A stretch of 64,000 nucleotides of DNA from UKL13-3 sp943369665 (GTDB lineage: Bacteria; Bacteroidota; Bacteroidia; UKL13-3): the NCBI GenBank assembly GCA_943369665.1, contig CALRNX020000002.1:197587-261586 (forward strand). Direction: 5' to 3'. A program made the translations under genes and the position numbers. The notes below the pieces were generated by a model, which was given only the letters and a program-made list of their open reading frames with translations, was not told where the DNA came from and did not search any database. This document shows positions 59,701 to 64,000 of this stretch, in pieces; position 1 is the stretch's first letter, and every line of letters begins with the position of its first letter.

Positions 59701-60005
59701 CGTATACTTACTCCAGCATTGTTTCGGTATCGTACAAAAAAGCAGGTGCTGTGTTAAACTCTTCTGATATTATTATGTACCCGGTTCCGGCATCAAATAC
59801 ATTGACTGTTGAAGTGAAAAGTATAGACAAACTGAATAACCCGGCATTGCAGGTTTACGATATGTTTGGCAAAGAACTCAGCTTACCTGTTGTATACGAC
59901 AATGGCAAATGGCAGGTTGAAACCAGCACCTTAAAAGCAGGCGTTTACTTGGTGCATGTAACCCATAACGGTAATACCACACAGCTGAAAGTGCTCAAAG
60001 ACTAA
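53790..60005 (+). CDS. T9SS-secreted protein with 11 tandem beta-solenoid repeats
   Basis: 2,071 residues, signal peptide MKKIYLLITSIFTLLCLQVA-AQ. Residues about 110-1400 are 11 repeats of roughly 75-130 residues, each carrying P-(I/L)-P-x-G-x-x-W, then (V/I)-x-Y-x-x-x-x-x-Q-T-(V/I)-V-x-G-x-Y and a G-N-(I/L)-T-V-x-x-x-L strand; repeats are also visible at DNA level. Such Thr/Gly-rich repeats suggest a long beta-solenoid fibre. After this a non-repeat region (about 1480-1830, FIDGQPVATNVRWRFLASPV), a fibronectin-like module (SDRFEIERSVDGRSFTMIGA) and a type-A sorting domain (MYPVPASNTLTVEV ... TQLKVLKD). Adhesin or surface-fibre role is inference. A terminator follows. Confidence 0.88.
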   Translation: MKKIYLLITSIFTLLCLQVAAQTPYYYNGVGIVTSTASWGINTDGSGANPSDFISNDQIFNLVNGAGSATLTANWTVSGTNSKIVIGDGVVPFNLSTSTFTVTGTVDISNLGVFTVQSTTSPFTLGALAAGSTVDYALDGTQSVRTGTYHHLTLSNATASRLKTASGAITVNGILTVTTLNTLVMGANVLSGTIASTSGNGTITTTNTSVNPLPDAVTWTQSVQYNGTTSHALPNGTYENLTIGGSNDTKTANGNITVNSVLDVVSGNTLAMTTFALSGLASAPTGTGTITTTHTATANPIPSGITWTQTVSYLATTTQTIVNGTYQNLTVGGGGSVVKSPTANVNVIGTLTVNTSTIFDLLTFDLSCTTITNSGTIRTQSTSASPIPSGKTIGGTFLYNSTSPQTVVAGSYTTINTSGGDRTISNSDTFAIVTAWTTGSGVIDLTGTSVALRGTTVTLTITGQTAMTFNNLVVSGAGTKTFSNTNAIITINGNLTIPGTTTYVLAMGTNKLVFGGGHSLSGTGTLTTAHTSTTEPIPNGTVWPFIVNYSSAASQSVSTGTYGRLIISGNGTSTVNGDITVNDSLAVTAGTLAMGTNLLLGAIAGNGGTGIGGVAAAVISTLNTTATPLPVGRVWPMSVTYAAAANQTIVDGTYNAALTISGGASGIKTASGNLTIGTTLTVAASTILDMSTFALSALTFTSSGTIRTQNTSATPISSGKTIGGTVEYNGAGSQTVVHGTYTNLDISGGTRDLSGLGDIVVGGTLTATTGTINGGTSNVRLTGGNLNITLGASGSFNNFRVVGTGTRTVVAGSGSLSVNGELEVHSVRTLALNDNQLLGTITTNTGTGTITTTRATAAIPAGKTWTLSVSYSGTTQEVIGGTYRRLLIAGTLTKTATGTVTVNDTLNIGSPLDMSTFQLTGTLTSILGTATLTTANEDPTAPIPAGRTWLSTTVFYNSANMQTVVNGQYVALNLTGGDRTLSPTDTIKVSGAFTAGSGTYTSTGSTFALNGATTQTFNGGGNTFNNFAIILGTTKTVAVNGFNVDGQLTVNSGSTLAMATFQLGGAIASTNGTGLITTACVAGNPLPNGETWSQAVTYNAATQNVADGIYNNTLTIATTGTKTALGNITANGTLTVTATLNMGTFLLDGSLTGISGTGTIITQNVSSAPIPEGKTWSQNITYNSTSPQTVVSGVYSLALNVNGGDRTFSSLATITVGGAFTASTGAAVYTTTGTIFNFSSTVSQTITLQANFPFINVQFNGAHTATISGSFTVATALQIVSGTIVNMGTGALGGAALTTFGTGALRTQNTSATPIPSGRTWTFRMSFDANANQTIPAATFSGGLFVSGTTGSRTKTLAGDISVDDTLSITTTFATLVLGGNTLTLNGIINPAQTGTITGGLTSNIVIGSGSADAGILNMTQTNTTTRSLNNLTISRNTGGTALTLGNEVRLINVLSLTDGTLASNGNLVFVSTGVSTSAQIDEVTGTGNVSGDVVVQRFIDGQPVATNVRWRFLASPVNTSTGIDDNWQKQIYITGSGTGGTLCPSLTPHTNGIDPTPSNSPSFYTRNAATDTWEPLANTNATELVTGVGYRVFYRGSRSQSCINVFTDNPPAPIDTTLVATGTLAIGTQIITGSNIAGRYSLAGNPFQATIDWESPAIVRSNISSTISTFRPNTTNGAYAYYTVGVGGTNGMTQYMSPGTGFWIQTVSAGAASVSIGEAAKVVSQGGDGFFKTAPVEDKVLRIKLFETGQTEYLDEAIISQRTNADWAYNPGEEAQKIGFTTGLIQLQVPNAATKYAICVVPGFEGTNNRIYIDAKTVIGTNYTLNFAGVTTFDPTLGFTLYDTYTGTNQDLRTNVVYNFTTPDAASIAANRFYILFTPNAAPLPVKLISFKGERTAQNETALNWQTASEEGSDRFEIERSVDGRSFTMIGASKAAKYSSKTVRYAFIDNAPVMNEVNYYRLKQVDLNGTYTYSSIVSVSYKKAGAVLNSSDIIMYPVPASNTLTVEVKSIDKLNNPALQVYDMFGKELSLPVVYDNGKWQVETSTLKAGVYLVHVTHNGNTTQLKVLKD

Positions 60006-60024
60006 ACTGAATTTGAATCATTAC

Positions 60025-60053
60025 AAAGCCATCCCCTGGGGTGGCTTTTTTTA
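60025..60053 (+). terminator. Terminator of the third T9SS gene
   Basis: AAAGCCATCCCC directly followed by GGGGTGGCTTT and a T-run: an 8-bp-plus stem 19 bases after the stop codon. Confidence 0.9.
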
Positions 60054-60235
60054 TGGGTCATTCCTAATTCAATTTTACCTGCCTCGGCCAATCATTTCAT
60101 CCGAAATTACTACGAAAATTCCCCTCTAATACTCCTAATTTTTAAAAAGTTCGATCTTTCGTACCTTTTTATCTCACTTTTCCGTGTAAGCTGAACGGCT
60201 TCATTGCTTGTCATTCTAAATTCCCCGTTCACCCC
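60054..60235. other. Gap with a copy of a dispersed short repeat
   Basis: No gene. 60128-60196 resembles 63000-63070: both share TTCGATCTTTCGTACCTTTT and CTCCGTGTAA-like ends (the latter reads CCGTGTAAGCTG here and CCGTGTAATCTG there). It marks the left edge of the repeat-rich accessory block. Confidence 0.55.
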
Positions 60236-60261
60236 GTTCACGCGAACGTCTCGTTCGTGTG
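60236..60261 (+). repeat. REP-like palindrome R1
   Basis: Arms CACGCGAACG / CGTTCGTGTG around the 3-base loop TCT; core CGCGAACGTCTCGTTCGT is identical in R2, R4 and R6. It lies 56 bases beyond the RAYT stop, inverted relative to R2 on the other side of that gene. Confidence 0.75.
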
Positions 60262-60317
60262 CATTGGTCTATTGTATCTTCACATCATCTATAAACACTT
60301 TTGGTTGCACCATCCTA

Positions 60318-60851
60318 CTATCTAATTGGCAATACCTTCAATGGACTTTCATTGCTTGCAGAACTTAACCTGTAATGCTCAGGCCAACTTACCAATCCCA
60401 TTTCTACAGGGTTCATATGAATGTATCTTTCTTTTTGCTCAATAAACTTAATAGAATAAAGTTCTTCCGGATGATTGGTGTGTTGCCAAAACTGATATTC
60501 TTGTTTTTGTCCAGATTGAGTGCCAGCTTTCTTAAATGCTTCAAGTAACCATTCCCGTCTGCTTTCTCTTTGGTTAGTTTTAATTTCATTTAAAATACTC
60601 CTTGATGTAAAACCTTTCATATCTCTTAATAATTCACCCAATGTACCTTTATCTGCACCAGCAATCATGTGAACATGGCTTGGCAAAATGCAATATGCAT
60701 ACAACATCAATCCTTTCTCTTTCTGACAATACTTTATGCTGTTTATAAGAATATCAACATAAACTTCTCTTGTAAATACATCAATCCAATCCACAACTGC
60801 AAATGTGATAAAATAGATTTTTCCCTCCTCCGTCTTTAAGTATTCTGACAT
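60318..60851 (-). mobile_element. REP-associated tyrosine transposase (RAYT, Y1/HUH family)
   Basis: 177 residues, single-strand nuclease of the IS200-like Y1 group. The HUH pair is in ILPSHVHMIAG and the probable catalytic tyrosine in KERYIHMNPVEMGLV; YFITFAVVDWIDVFTREVYV is the usual N-terminal start. RAYTs are domesticated transposases that act on REP palindromes. Here the gene has inverted REP-like palindromes about 55 bases from each end (60236 and 60906), and the same palindrome recurs downstream, which fits a RAYT with its own REP set. The gene looks intact. Confidence 0.88.
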
Positions 60852-60905
60852 AAATACAAGATATCAAATCTAAGGATATTTTTATTAGTGACGTTTGATA
60901 CTATC

Positions 60906-60930
60906 CTCGTACGAACGAGACGTTCGCGAG
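60906..60930 (-). repeat. REP-like palindrome R2
   Basis: Contains ACGAACGAGACGTTCGCG, the reverse complement of the R1 core, so it faces R1 across the RAYT gene. 54 bases upstream of the RAYT start. Confidence 0.75.
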
Positions 60931-60946
60931 AACTTCCATATTATTT

Positions 60947-60993
60947 AAAATACAAAGCCCAACCAGTTTTTACTTGATTGGGCTTTGTATTTT
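60947..60993. terminator. 16-bp inverted repeat, probable bidirectional terminator
   Basis: AAAATACAAAGCCCAA (60947-60962) pairs perfectly with TTGGGCTTTGTATTTT (60978-60993). A slightly decayed copy is at 61935-61976 and the start of another at 63969-64000. Confidence 0.7.
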
Positions 60994-61033
60994 ATTGCCG
61001 TATAAGTAGTTTCACTTTATGTCTACTAACTTC

Positions 61034-61060
61034 TTCACACGAAAAAGATTTTCGCGTGAA
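61034..61060 (-). repeat. REP-like palindrome R3 (variant arms)
   Basis: TTCACACGAAAA, loop AGA, TTTTCGCGTGAA. Same plan as R1 read from the other strand, including the single T/C asymmetry between the arms, but with AAAA/TTTT next to the loop. Confidence 0.6.
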
Positions 61061-61146
61061 CTTTGTGGTGACATGTTAGAAAGAACGGGGACCTACTTCC
61101 ATCTAATTTACAGCCTCATGGCACACATGAATGGGACAGTGCCCCG

Positions 61147-61587
61147 CTATAGTAAATCTTTAACTATCATATCTCTATTTTCATCATAAATAGAACAGCT
61201 AACAGGATTTAAATAATCCCCTTGTTTTTCAACCCTAAGTAAAATAAACTTATCATCGTTTATTGAAACATAATTTACTATCGTCTGATACTTGATTTTA
61301 TTATTATTATATTCTTCATATTCTTTAATTTGATTTTTACCGCTATCCCAAAAAGAATATTTTTCAGATATCATATTTCCTTTGTTATCATCTATTACGA
61401 ACCTCATGAATTTAATTTTTGATTTCTCGAAAGGAACATGCTGATAAGGCTCCAAAAATAGCTTAGGAGTTAAATCAAATATTGATTTCCCTTCATTTTC
61501 TTCATAAAAATCTACGAATCTAATATCATGTGAATAAGACTCGTCAGTTACTAACGTATAGTAACATTTAATAGTAATGTCCTCCAT
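61147..61587 (-). CDS. Immunity-like protein III (unrecognised family)
   Basis: 146 residues, no signal peptide, acidic/neutral, beta-rich (IKCYYTLVTDESYSHDIRFV, KSKIKFMRFVIDDNKGNMIS). I do not recognise the family. Its start overlaps the end of the small gene at 61568 by 20 bases, the layout of a toxin-tail/immunity pair, and its base composition is visibly more AT-rich than the T9SS genes to the left. Immunity role is inferred from context only. Confidence 0.55.
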   Translation of the reverse strand: MEDITIKCYYTLVTDESYSHDIRFVDFYEENEGKSIFDLTPKLFLEPYQHVPFEKSKIKFMRFVIDDNKGNMISEKYSFWDSGKNQIKEYEEYNNNKIKYQTIVNYVSINDDKFILLRVEKQGDYLNPVSCSIYDENRDMIVKDLL

Positions 61588-61894
61588 CCTGTAAAGCTTT
61601 ATTTATTTGCTGAAATACTTTGTTTGCACCTTCTTTCCCTTTTAAAAATTCCTCTGCTTGTCTAGGTGTCATTTCAATAATTTTATTAATATCAAATCCT
61701 TTAACATTAAATTGTTTTAATAACTTACCTAGTTGCCCTTTTATCTGGTCTTTAATAGGCACATCAGGCTTCCATTTATTTGAGAATTTCTTTAATCCAC
61801 CTCCATCACTACTACCACCCCGTTCACGCGAACGTCTCGTTCGTGTGGCTTGGTGCTGTATCTCACCATGACCTATAACTACTTTTGGTTGCAC
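61568..61894 (-). CDS. Polymorphic-toxin C-terminal cassette III (truncated, no proper start)
   Basis: The frame is open from 61987 to 61568, with only a GTG at 61894 as start. The first ~30 residues (QPKVVIGHGEIQHQATRTRR) are encoded by the direct repeat and palindrome R4; the unique part follows, GGGLKKFSNKWKPDVPIKDQ, FDINKIIEMTPRQAEEFLKG and the end ALQDGGHYY. A short His-rich end overlapping a second small gene is usual for toxin C-termini. The nuclease type cannot be named. Probably a displaced fragment of a larger toxin. Confidence 0.5.
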   Translation of the reverse strand: MQPKVVIGHGEIQHQATRTRRSRERGGSSDGGGLKKFSNKWKPDVPIKDQIKGQLGKLLKQFNVKGFDINKIIEMTPRQAEEFLKGKEGANKVFQQINKALQDGGHYY

Positions 61895-61966
61895 AATAGT
61901 ACTATTAATGGGTACAATTTCTCGTTTTACATAACAAAGCCCAACTCGCTTTTCACTGGTTGGACT
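61821..61966 (-). repeat. 146-bp direct repeat, copy 2
   Basis: Differs from 63855-64000 at about 6 of 146 positions; includes palindrome R4 and the left arm of the terminator-like hairpin. A more diverged relative runs from R1 into the last codons of the RAYT gene (60235-60340). Confidence 0.85.
61822..61847 (+). repeat. REP-like palindrome R4
   Basis: Same sequence as R1 (arms CACGCGAACG / CGTTCGTGTG, loop TCT). Toxin cassette III joins directly at its left side (CCCC then unique sequence). Confidence 0.75.
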
Positions 61967-62114
61967 TTGTATTTTGAAGCCTATAGCCTAATAAGTATTG
62001 CCGCGTGGATTGAGTTTACTGTTCTCTTTATTCCTGCTATGATCTTCACACGAACAGCATGTTCGCGTAAGCTTCTTGAGGGCATGTTAGAAAGAACGGG
62101 AACACTGCCCCCTC
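61967..62114. other. Spacer between cassettes II and III with palindrome R5
   Basis: No gene. Holds a variant palindrome (TTCACACGAACA, loop GCA, TGTTCGCGTAA at 62045-62070) and the phrase CATGTTAGAAAGAACGGG, which also occurs at 61073, followed by ACACTGCCCC just before the stop of the next gene; a like phrase ends the units at 61130 and 63185. Confidence 0.55.
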
Positions 62115-62507
62115 TTACACTAGTTTTTGTATGTCAATACCATATTTTTCTTTTATTTGGTCGGCATACTCTTCCCCAGCATATTTTAGTATTGCATTCT
62201 CCCACCAGAACCTCTTTTTAAGATCACAAAAAAATACCAAATCCTTAAACAATTCATCCATTTTCGCTACTTCCTCTTTGAAATGAATATGTTCATTAAA
62301 AGTGCTTAAAAAAACATCATTAACCGCAAACTCTATTAACTCCCTAATGTATATATCATCCCAGTACTCATAGATTGTATGCAAATAACCACTTTCGCAA
62401 GTATCTACAAAGTCAGCCCAGACTTCTAAAAGATAAGGAGGTTCATATTCCTTATTAAAATGGACTTTATATTTATCAACAAATAACCTCCGATATTCTT
62501 CATTCAT
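62115..62507 (-). CDS. Immunity-like protein II (acidic, unrecognised family)
   Basis: 130 residues, no signal peptide, strongly acidic and helical (YLLEVWADFVDTCESGYLHT, EEVAKMDELFKDLVFFCDLK). It begins 4 bases after the stop of a toxin-like tail fragment. Acidic small proteins right behind toxin C-termini are usually immunity proteins; here the toxin is reduced to its last 46 codons, so this gene is an orphan. Family not recognised. Confidence 0.6.
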   Translation of the reverse strand: MNEEYRRLFVDKYKVHFNKEYEPPYLLEVWADFVDTCESGYLHTIYEYWDDIYIRELIEFAVNDVFLSTFNEHIHFKEEVAKMDELFKDLVFFCDLKKRFWWENAILKYAGEEYADQIKEKYGIDIQKLV

Positions 62508-62511
62508 AAAT

Positions 62512-62652
62512 TTATTTGTTCATTATAATATCACTCTCTCTATCTGGCTTATAAAAAGTTGTTATGTTATTGTCTTTATCGGCAATTCCAAATGTATCCG
62601 GTTTTTTTATCAAATTTATATAGATTTCCATCCATCTGTGCGGCTGAAAATA
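62512..62652 (-). pseudogene. Toxin C-terminal remnant II (ribonuclease-like tail)
   Basis: 46 codons with no start, preceded by a stop. The end reads HRWMEIYINLIKKPDTFGIA then DKDNNITTFYKPDRESD. The pattern H-R-W-x-E-x-Y-x-x-L-I-K-x-P-D-T-F-G-I with I-T-x-F-x-K-P-D recalls the C-terminal tails of contact-dependent polymorphic toxins with a BECR/RNase fold. The rest of the toxin is gone. Confidence 0.6.
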
Positions 62653-63204
62653 TTATCACCACTTCAACTCATTAAATTTTTAGCCTCCCCGATCAAACCA
62701 ATTTTTTCTTCACTGATTCTCTTTTTCAGATATGTGATCCTTTGATATTTCCCGAATGGAAGTATTGCTTGGAGCAATACCGGATCATACCCGATTCAGA
62801 CAACAAATAAAATTAGCCCAAAAACAACGTCTGATTACCAATCAAACCACAAGTTTCTGTGGGGTCTGCCTTTAAAAGAAAACAGGTTAACCAACTTTTA
62901 AGTTAAGATTAACCTGTTTCCATCTTTTGATTGACCCTTTTCTTTTTAAAGAGCGTGTTTTCTTTTATCCGAAATGGTAAAAAAGAAAATCACCCTCAAA
63001 CATTCCTATTTTTCAAAAGGTTCGATCTTTCGTACCTTTTTATTGCACTTCTCCGTGTAATCTGCACTGCACATTTAAAACAAAAAAGAGAAGACTTTTT
63101 ACGTCTTCTCTCTTGTCTTTCTTCAGGAACAAACCTGCCGAAAATAAATGAAATATAAAAACCTCTCTTTGAAAAGTGATGAATGGGACACTGCCCCTAC
63201 CGAG
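62653..63204. other. Junk region with remnants and hairpins
   Basis: No intact gene recognised. It contains a 39-codon plus-strand remnant (62756-62875: MEVLLGAIPDHTRFRQQIKL ...), which reads like real protein but has no family I know; a hairpin AAACAGGTTAA / TTAACCTGTTT (62880-62919) with an inner AACTTTTAAGTT; a copy of the short repeat found at 60128; and a terminator-like stem at 63087. Confidence 0.5.
63087..63111. terminator. Terminator-like hairpin after cassette I
   Basis: AGAGAAGAC, 7-base loop, GTCTTCTCT, preceded by A6 and followed by T-rich sequence. Confidence 0.6.
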
Positions 63205-63732
63205 TTAATTATCAAAAACATCTAGGTGTTCGGTTTGAAGATCATATAAAACCAAATAATTAAGACCTTTTCTCTGAAATTGGACTTTAGTAAGTCTATT
63301 ACTAAAACTGTCATAATAATCCTCACAAAAGTTTTCTAAGAAATCCAACCAAGTGAAGGTCACCAAAAGATATTTTTTTTCATTAATTGTGAGACCTACA
63401 TATTGCCTTAAATATTTAGCTCTACATTTATTCTGTATGAAACAATTTTTTTCCATGGTGTCTTCATGAAACGCCTCCAATTTATTTTCAAAGGAGTTTA
63501 CTAGTTGCGTATCAGGCAACCACGCAGTAAGCTCTTTTGATGCGAATCTATCAGGGTATAAGTCCAGAATATCTTTTGTTGATGAATTAATAATAAACCC
63601 GTTATAACTTGGAGTGGAAATAACATTCTTGTCATTCTTATCACAACAAATCTTACAAGTATATTTTGTGTTTTGTGCATCAGCATTGGTCAGGATTATG
63701 ACCAAAATAATACTCATAACGGTACGTGTCAT
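63205..63732 (-). CDS. Exported immunity-like protein I (unrecognised family)
   Basis: 175 residues with a signal peptide (MTRTVMSIILVIILTNADA, cut before Q). The mature part has a C-x-x-C-C motif (YTCKICCDKNDK) and two further cysteines, and is beta-rich at the end (YLLVTFTWLDFLENFCEDYY). It starts 3 bases after a short toxin-tail-like frame. Its periplasmic location would fit immunity against a toxin acting outside the cytoplasm; this is inference. Family unknown. Confidence 0.55.
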   Translation of the reverse strand: MTRTVMSIILVIILTNADAQNTKYTCKICCDKNDKNVISTPSYNGFIINSSTKDILDLYPDRFASKELTAWLPDTQLVNSFENKLEAFHEDTMEKNCFIQNKCRAKYLRQYVGLTINEKKYLLVTFTWLDFLENFCEDYYDSFSNRLTKVQFQRKGLNYLVLYDLQTEHLDVFDN

Positions 63733-63735
63733 TTA

Positions 63736-63906
63736 CTAATCTCCTTTCTTATCATTGGTTATTTTATCTGCTGTTTTTTTTGCCTTATCCAAATCATAAG
63801 TATAGGGCGTTCCAGAGGTAGATAATGGATCGCTAGTTTCATAAACCTGATCCCCGTTCACGCGAACGTCTCGTTCGTGTGGCTTGGTGCTGTATTTCAC
63901 CACAAC
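63736..63906 (-). pseudogene. Toxin C-terminal remnant I behind repeat copy 3
   Basis: 56 open codons without a convincing start (GTG possible near 63900). The first part (VKYSTKPHERDVRVNG) is encoded by the repeat and palindrome R6; the unique part is DQVYETSDPLSTSGTPYTYD and LDKAKKTADKITNDKKGD, ending in TAG just before the exported gene. Reading frame through the repeat differs from that in cassette III, so the repeat is probably not an ancestral coding part of either. Confidence 0.45.
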
Positions 63907-64000
63907 TTATAACTACTTTTGGTTGCACAATAGTACTGTTAATGGGTACAATTTATCGTTTTACATAACAAAGCCCAACTCGCTTTTCACTGGTTGGACT
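63855..64000 (-). repeat. 146-bp direct repeat, copy 3 (cut by window end)
   Basis: About 96% identical to 61821-61966 over its whole visible length; contains palindrome R6 (63856-63881). The repeat continues past the window edge. Confidence 0.85.
63856..63881 (+). repeat. REP-like palindrome R6
   Basis: Same core as R1, R2 and R4 (CGCGAACGTCTCGTTCGT). Remnant I joins immediately to its left. Confidence 0.75.

Noticed and set aside
61850..62221. Plus-strand open frame of 123 codons
   Set aside because: It runs antisense through the repeat, terminator hairpin and the end of the immunity-like gene; composition is not protein-like.
62931..63158. Plus-strand open frame of 75 codons
   Set aside because: It is made largely of the dispersed short repeat and a hairpin; no sign of selection as protein.
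60236..63881. Repeated palindromes as a CRISPR array
   Set aside because: Copies are few, irregularly spaced over kilobases, in both orientations, and no cas gene is present. They fit REP elements.
1..64000. tRNA, rRNA, prophage, integrase, origin of replication
   Set aside because: No cloverleaf-like T-loop context, rRNA segment, integrase or DnaA-box cluster was noticed while reading; a short GGTTCGATTC-like string at about 25384 has no tRNA around it.

Overview
The window comes from a Bacteroidota chromosome. The evidence is three very large type IX secretion (T9SS) substrates ending in Por-type sorting domains, SusC-like TonB receptors with carboxypeptidase-regulatory N-domains, an ECF sigma/FecR pair with a DUF4974-type tail, a DUF4249 lipoprotein, a C-terminally extended FtsZ, and several TAnnTTTG-type -7 promoter elements with few Shine-Dalgarno sequences. 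The left edge cuts ftsZ and the right edge cuts a repeat.

Layout: (1) 1-1511, the ftsZ 3' part with a terminator. (2) 1666-10761(-), a ~3,000-residue beta-helix T9SS protein. (3) 11017-13969, a stand-alone homocysteine methyltransferase half of MetH, a 48-aa Cys-rich membrane peptide and an APC amino-acid permease. (4) 14069-24800, a cell-surface-signalling locus: ECF sigma, FecR-type anti-sigma, an outer-membrane protein with an STN domain and short G-x-Q...N repeats, a second protein of the same repeat family, a TonB receptor, then another TonB receptor with a DUF4249 lipoprotein. Three promoter-like sites with identical architecture (TAGGGGT-N14-TTGTC) precede the sigma gene, the second repeat-protein gene and the first receptor gene, so the locus looks like a self-regulated ECF regulon. 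(5) 24802-29802(-), an NTF2-like protein, a decayed ParE toxin behind an intact antitoxin, kmo, kynU (kynurenine pathway) and a Glu/Leu-type dehydrogenase. (6) 30160-38666, a small membrane protein, comEC, an enoyl-CoA hydratase, a CarH/LitR-like B12 photoreceptor regulator, a TIGR01777 epimerase, a beta-helix lipoprotein and ftcD. (7) 38832-45332, a second T9SS giant (LamG), a small caspase-fold candidate and a 61-aa membrane peptide. (8) 45364-51408(-), a surface-sugar operon (galE, rfbB, rfbA, PGI/PMI, cpsB) preceded by purM. (9) 51485-60005, a PorE-like OmpA protein and a third T9SS giant made of 11 tandem repeats.

(10) 60235-64000 is accessory DNA. A RAYT (REP-associated) transposase is flanked by inverted REP-like palindromes. 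Further copies of the same palindrome lie to its right, inside ~146-bp direct repeats. Between the repeats, on the minus strand, are three toxin-tail/immunity-like gene pairs, mostly truncated, resembling a graveyard of polymorphic-toxin cassettes. The palindromes sit at the cassette joints.

The two most original observations are the sigma regulon with its unusual STN-repeat transducer, and the REP/RAYT-linked toxin-cassette array. All calls were made by reading the sequence; no database search was run.
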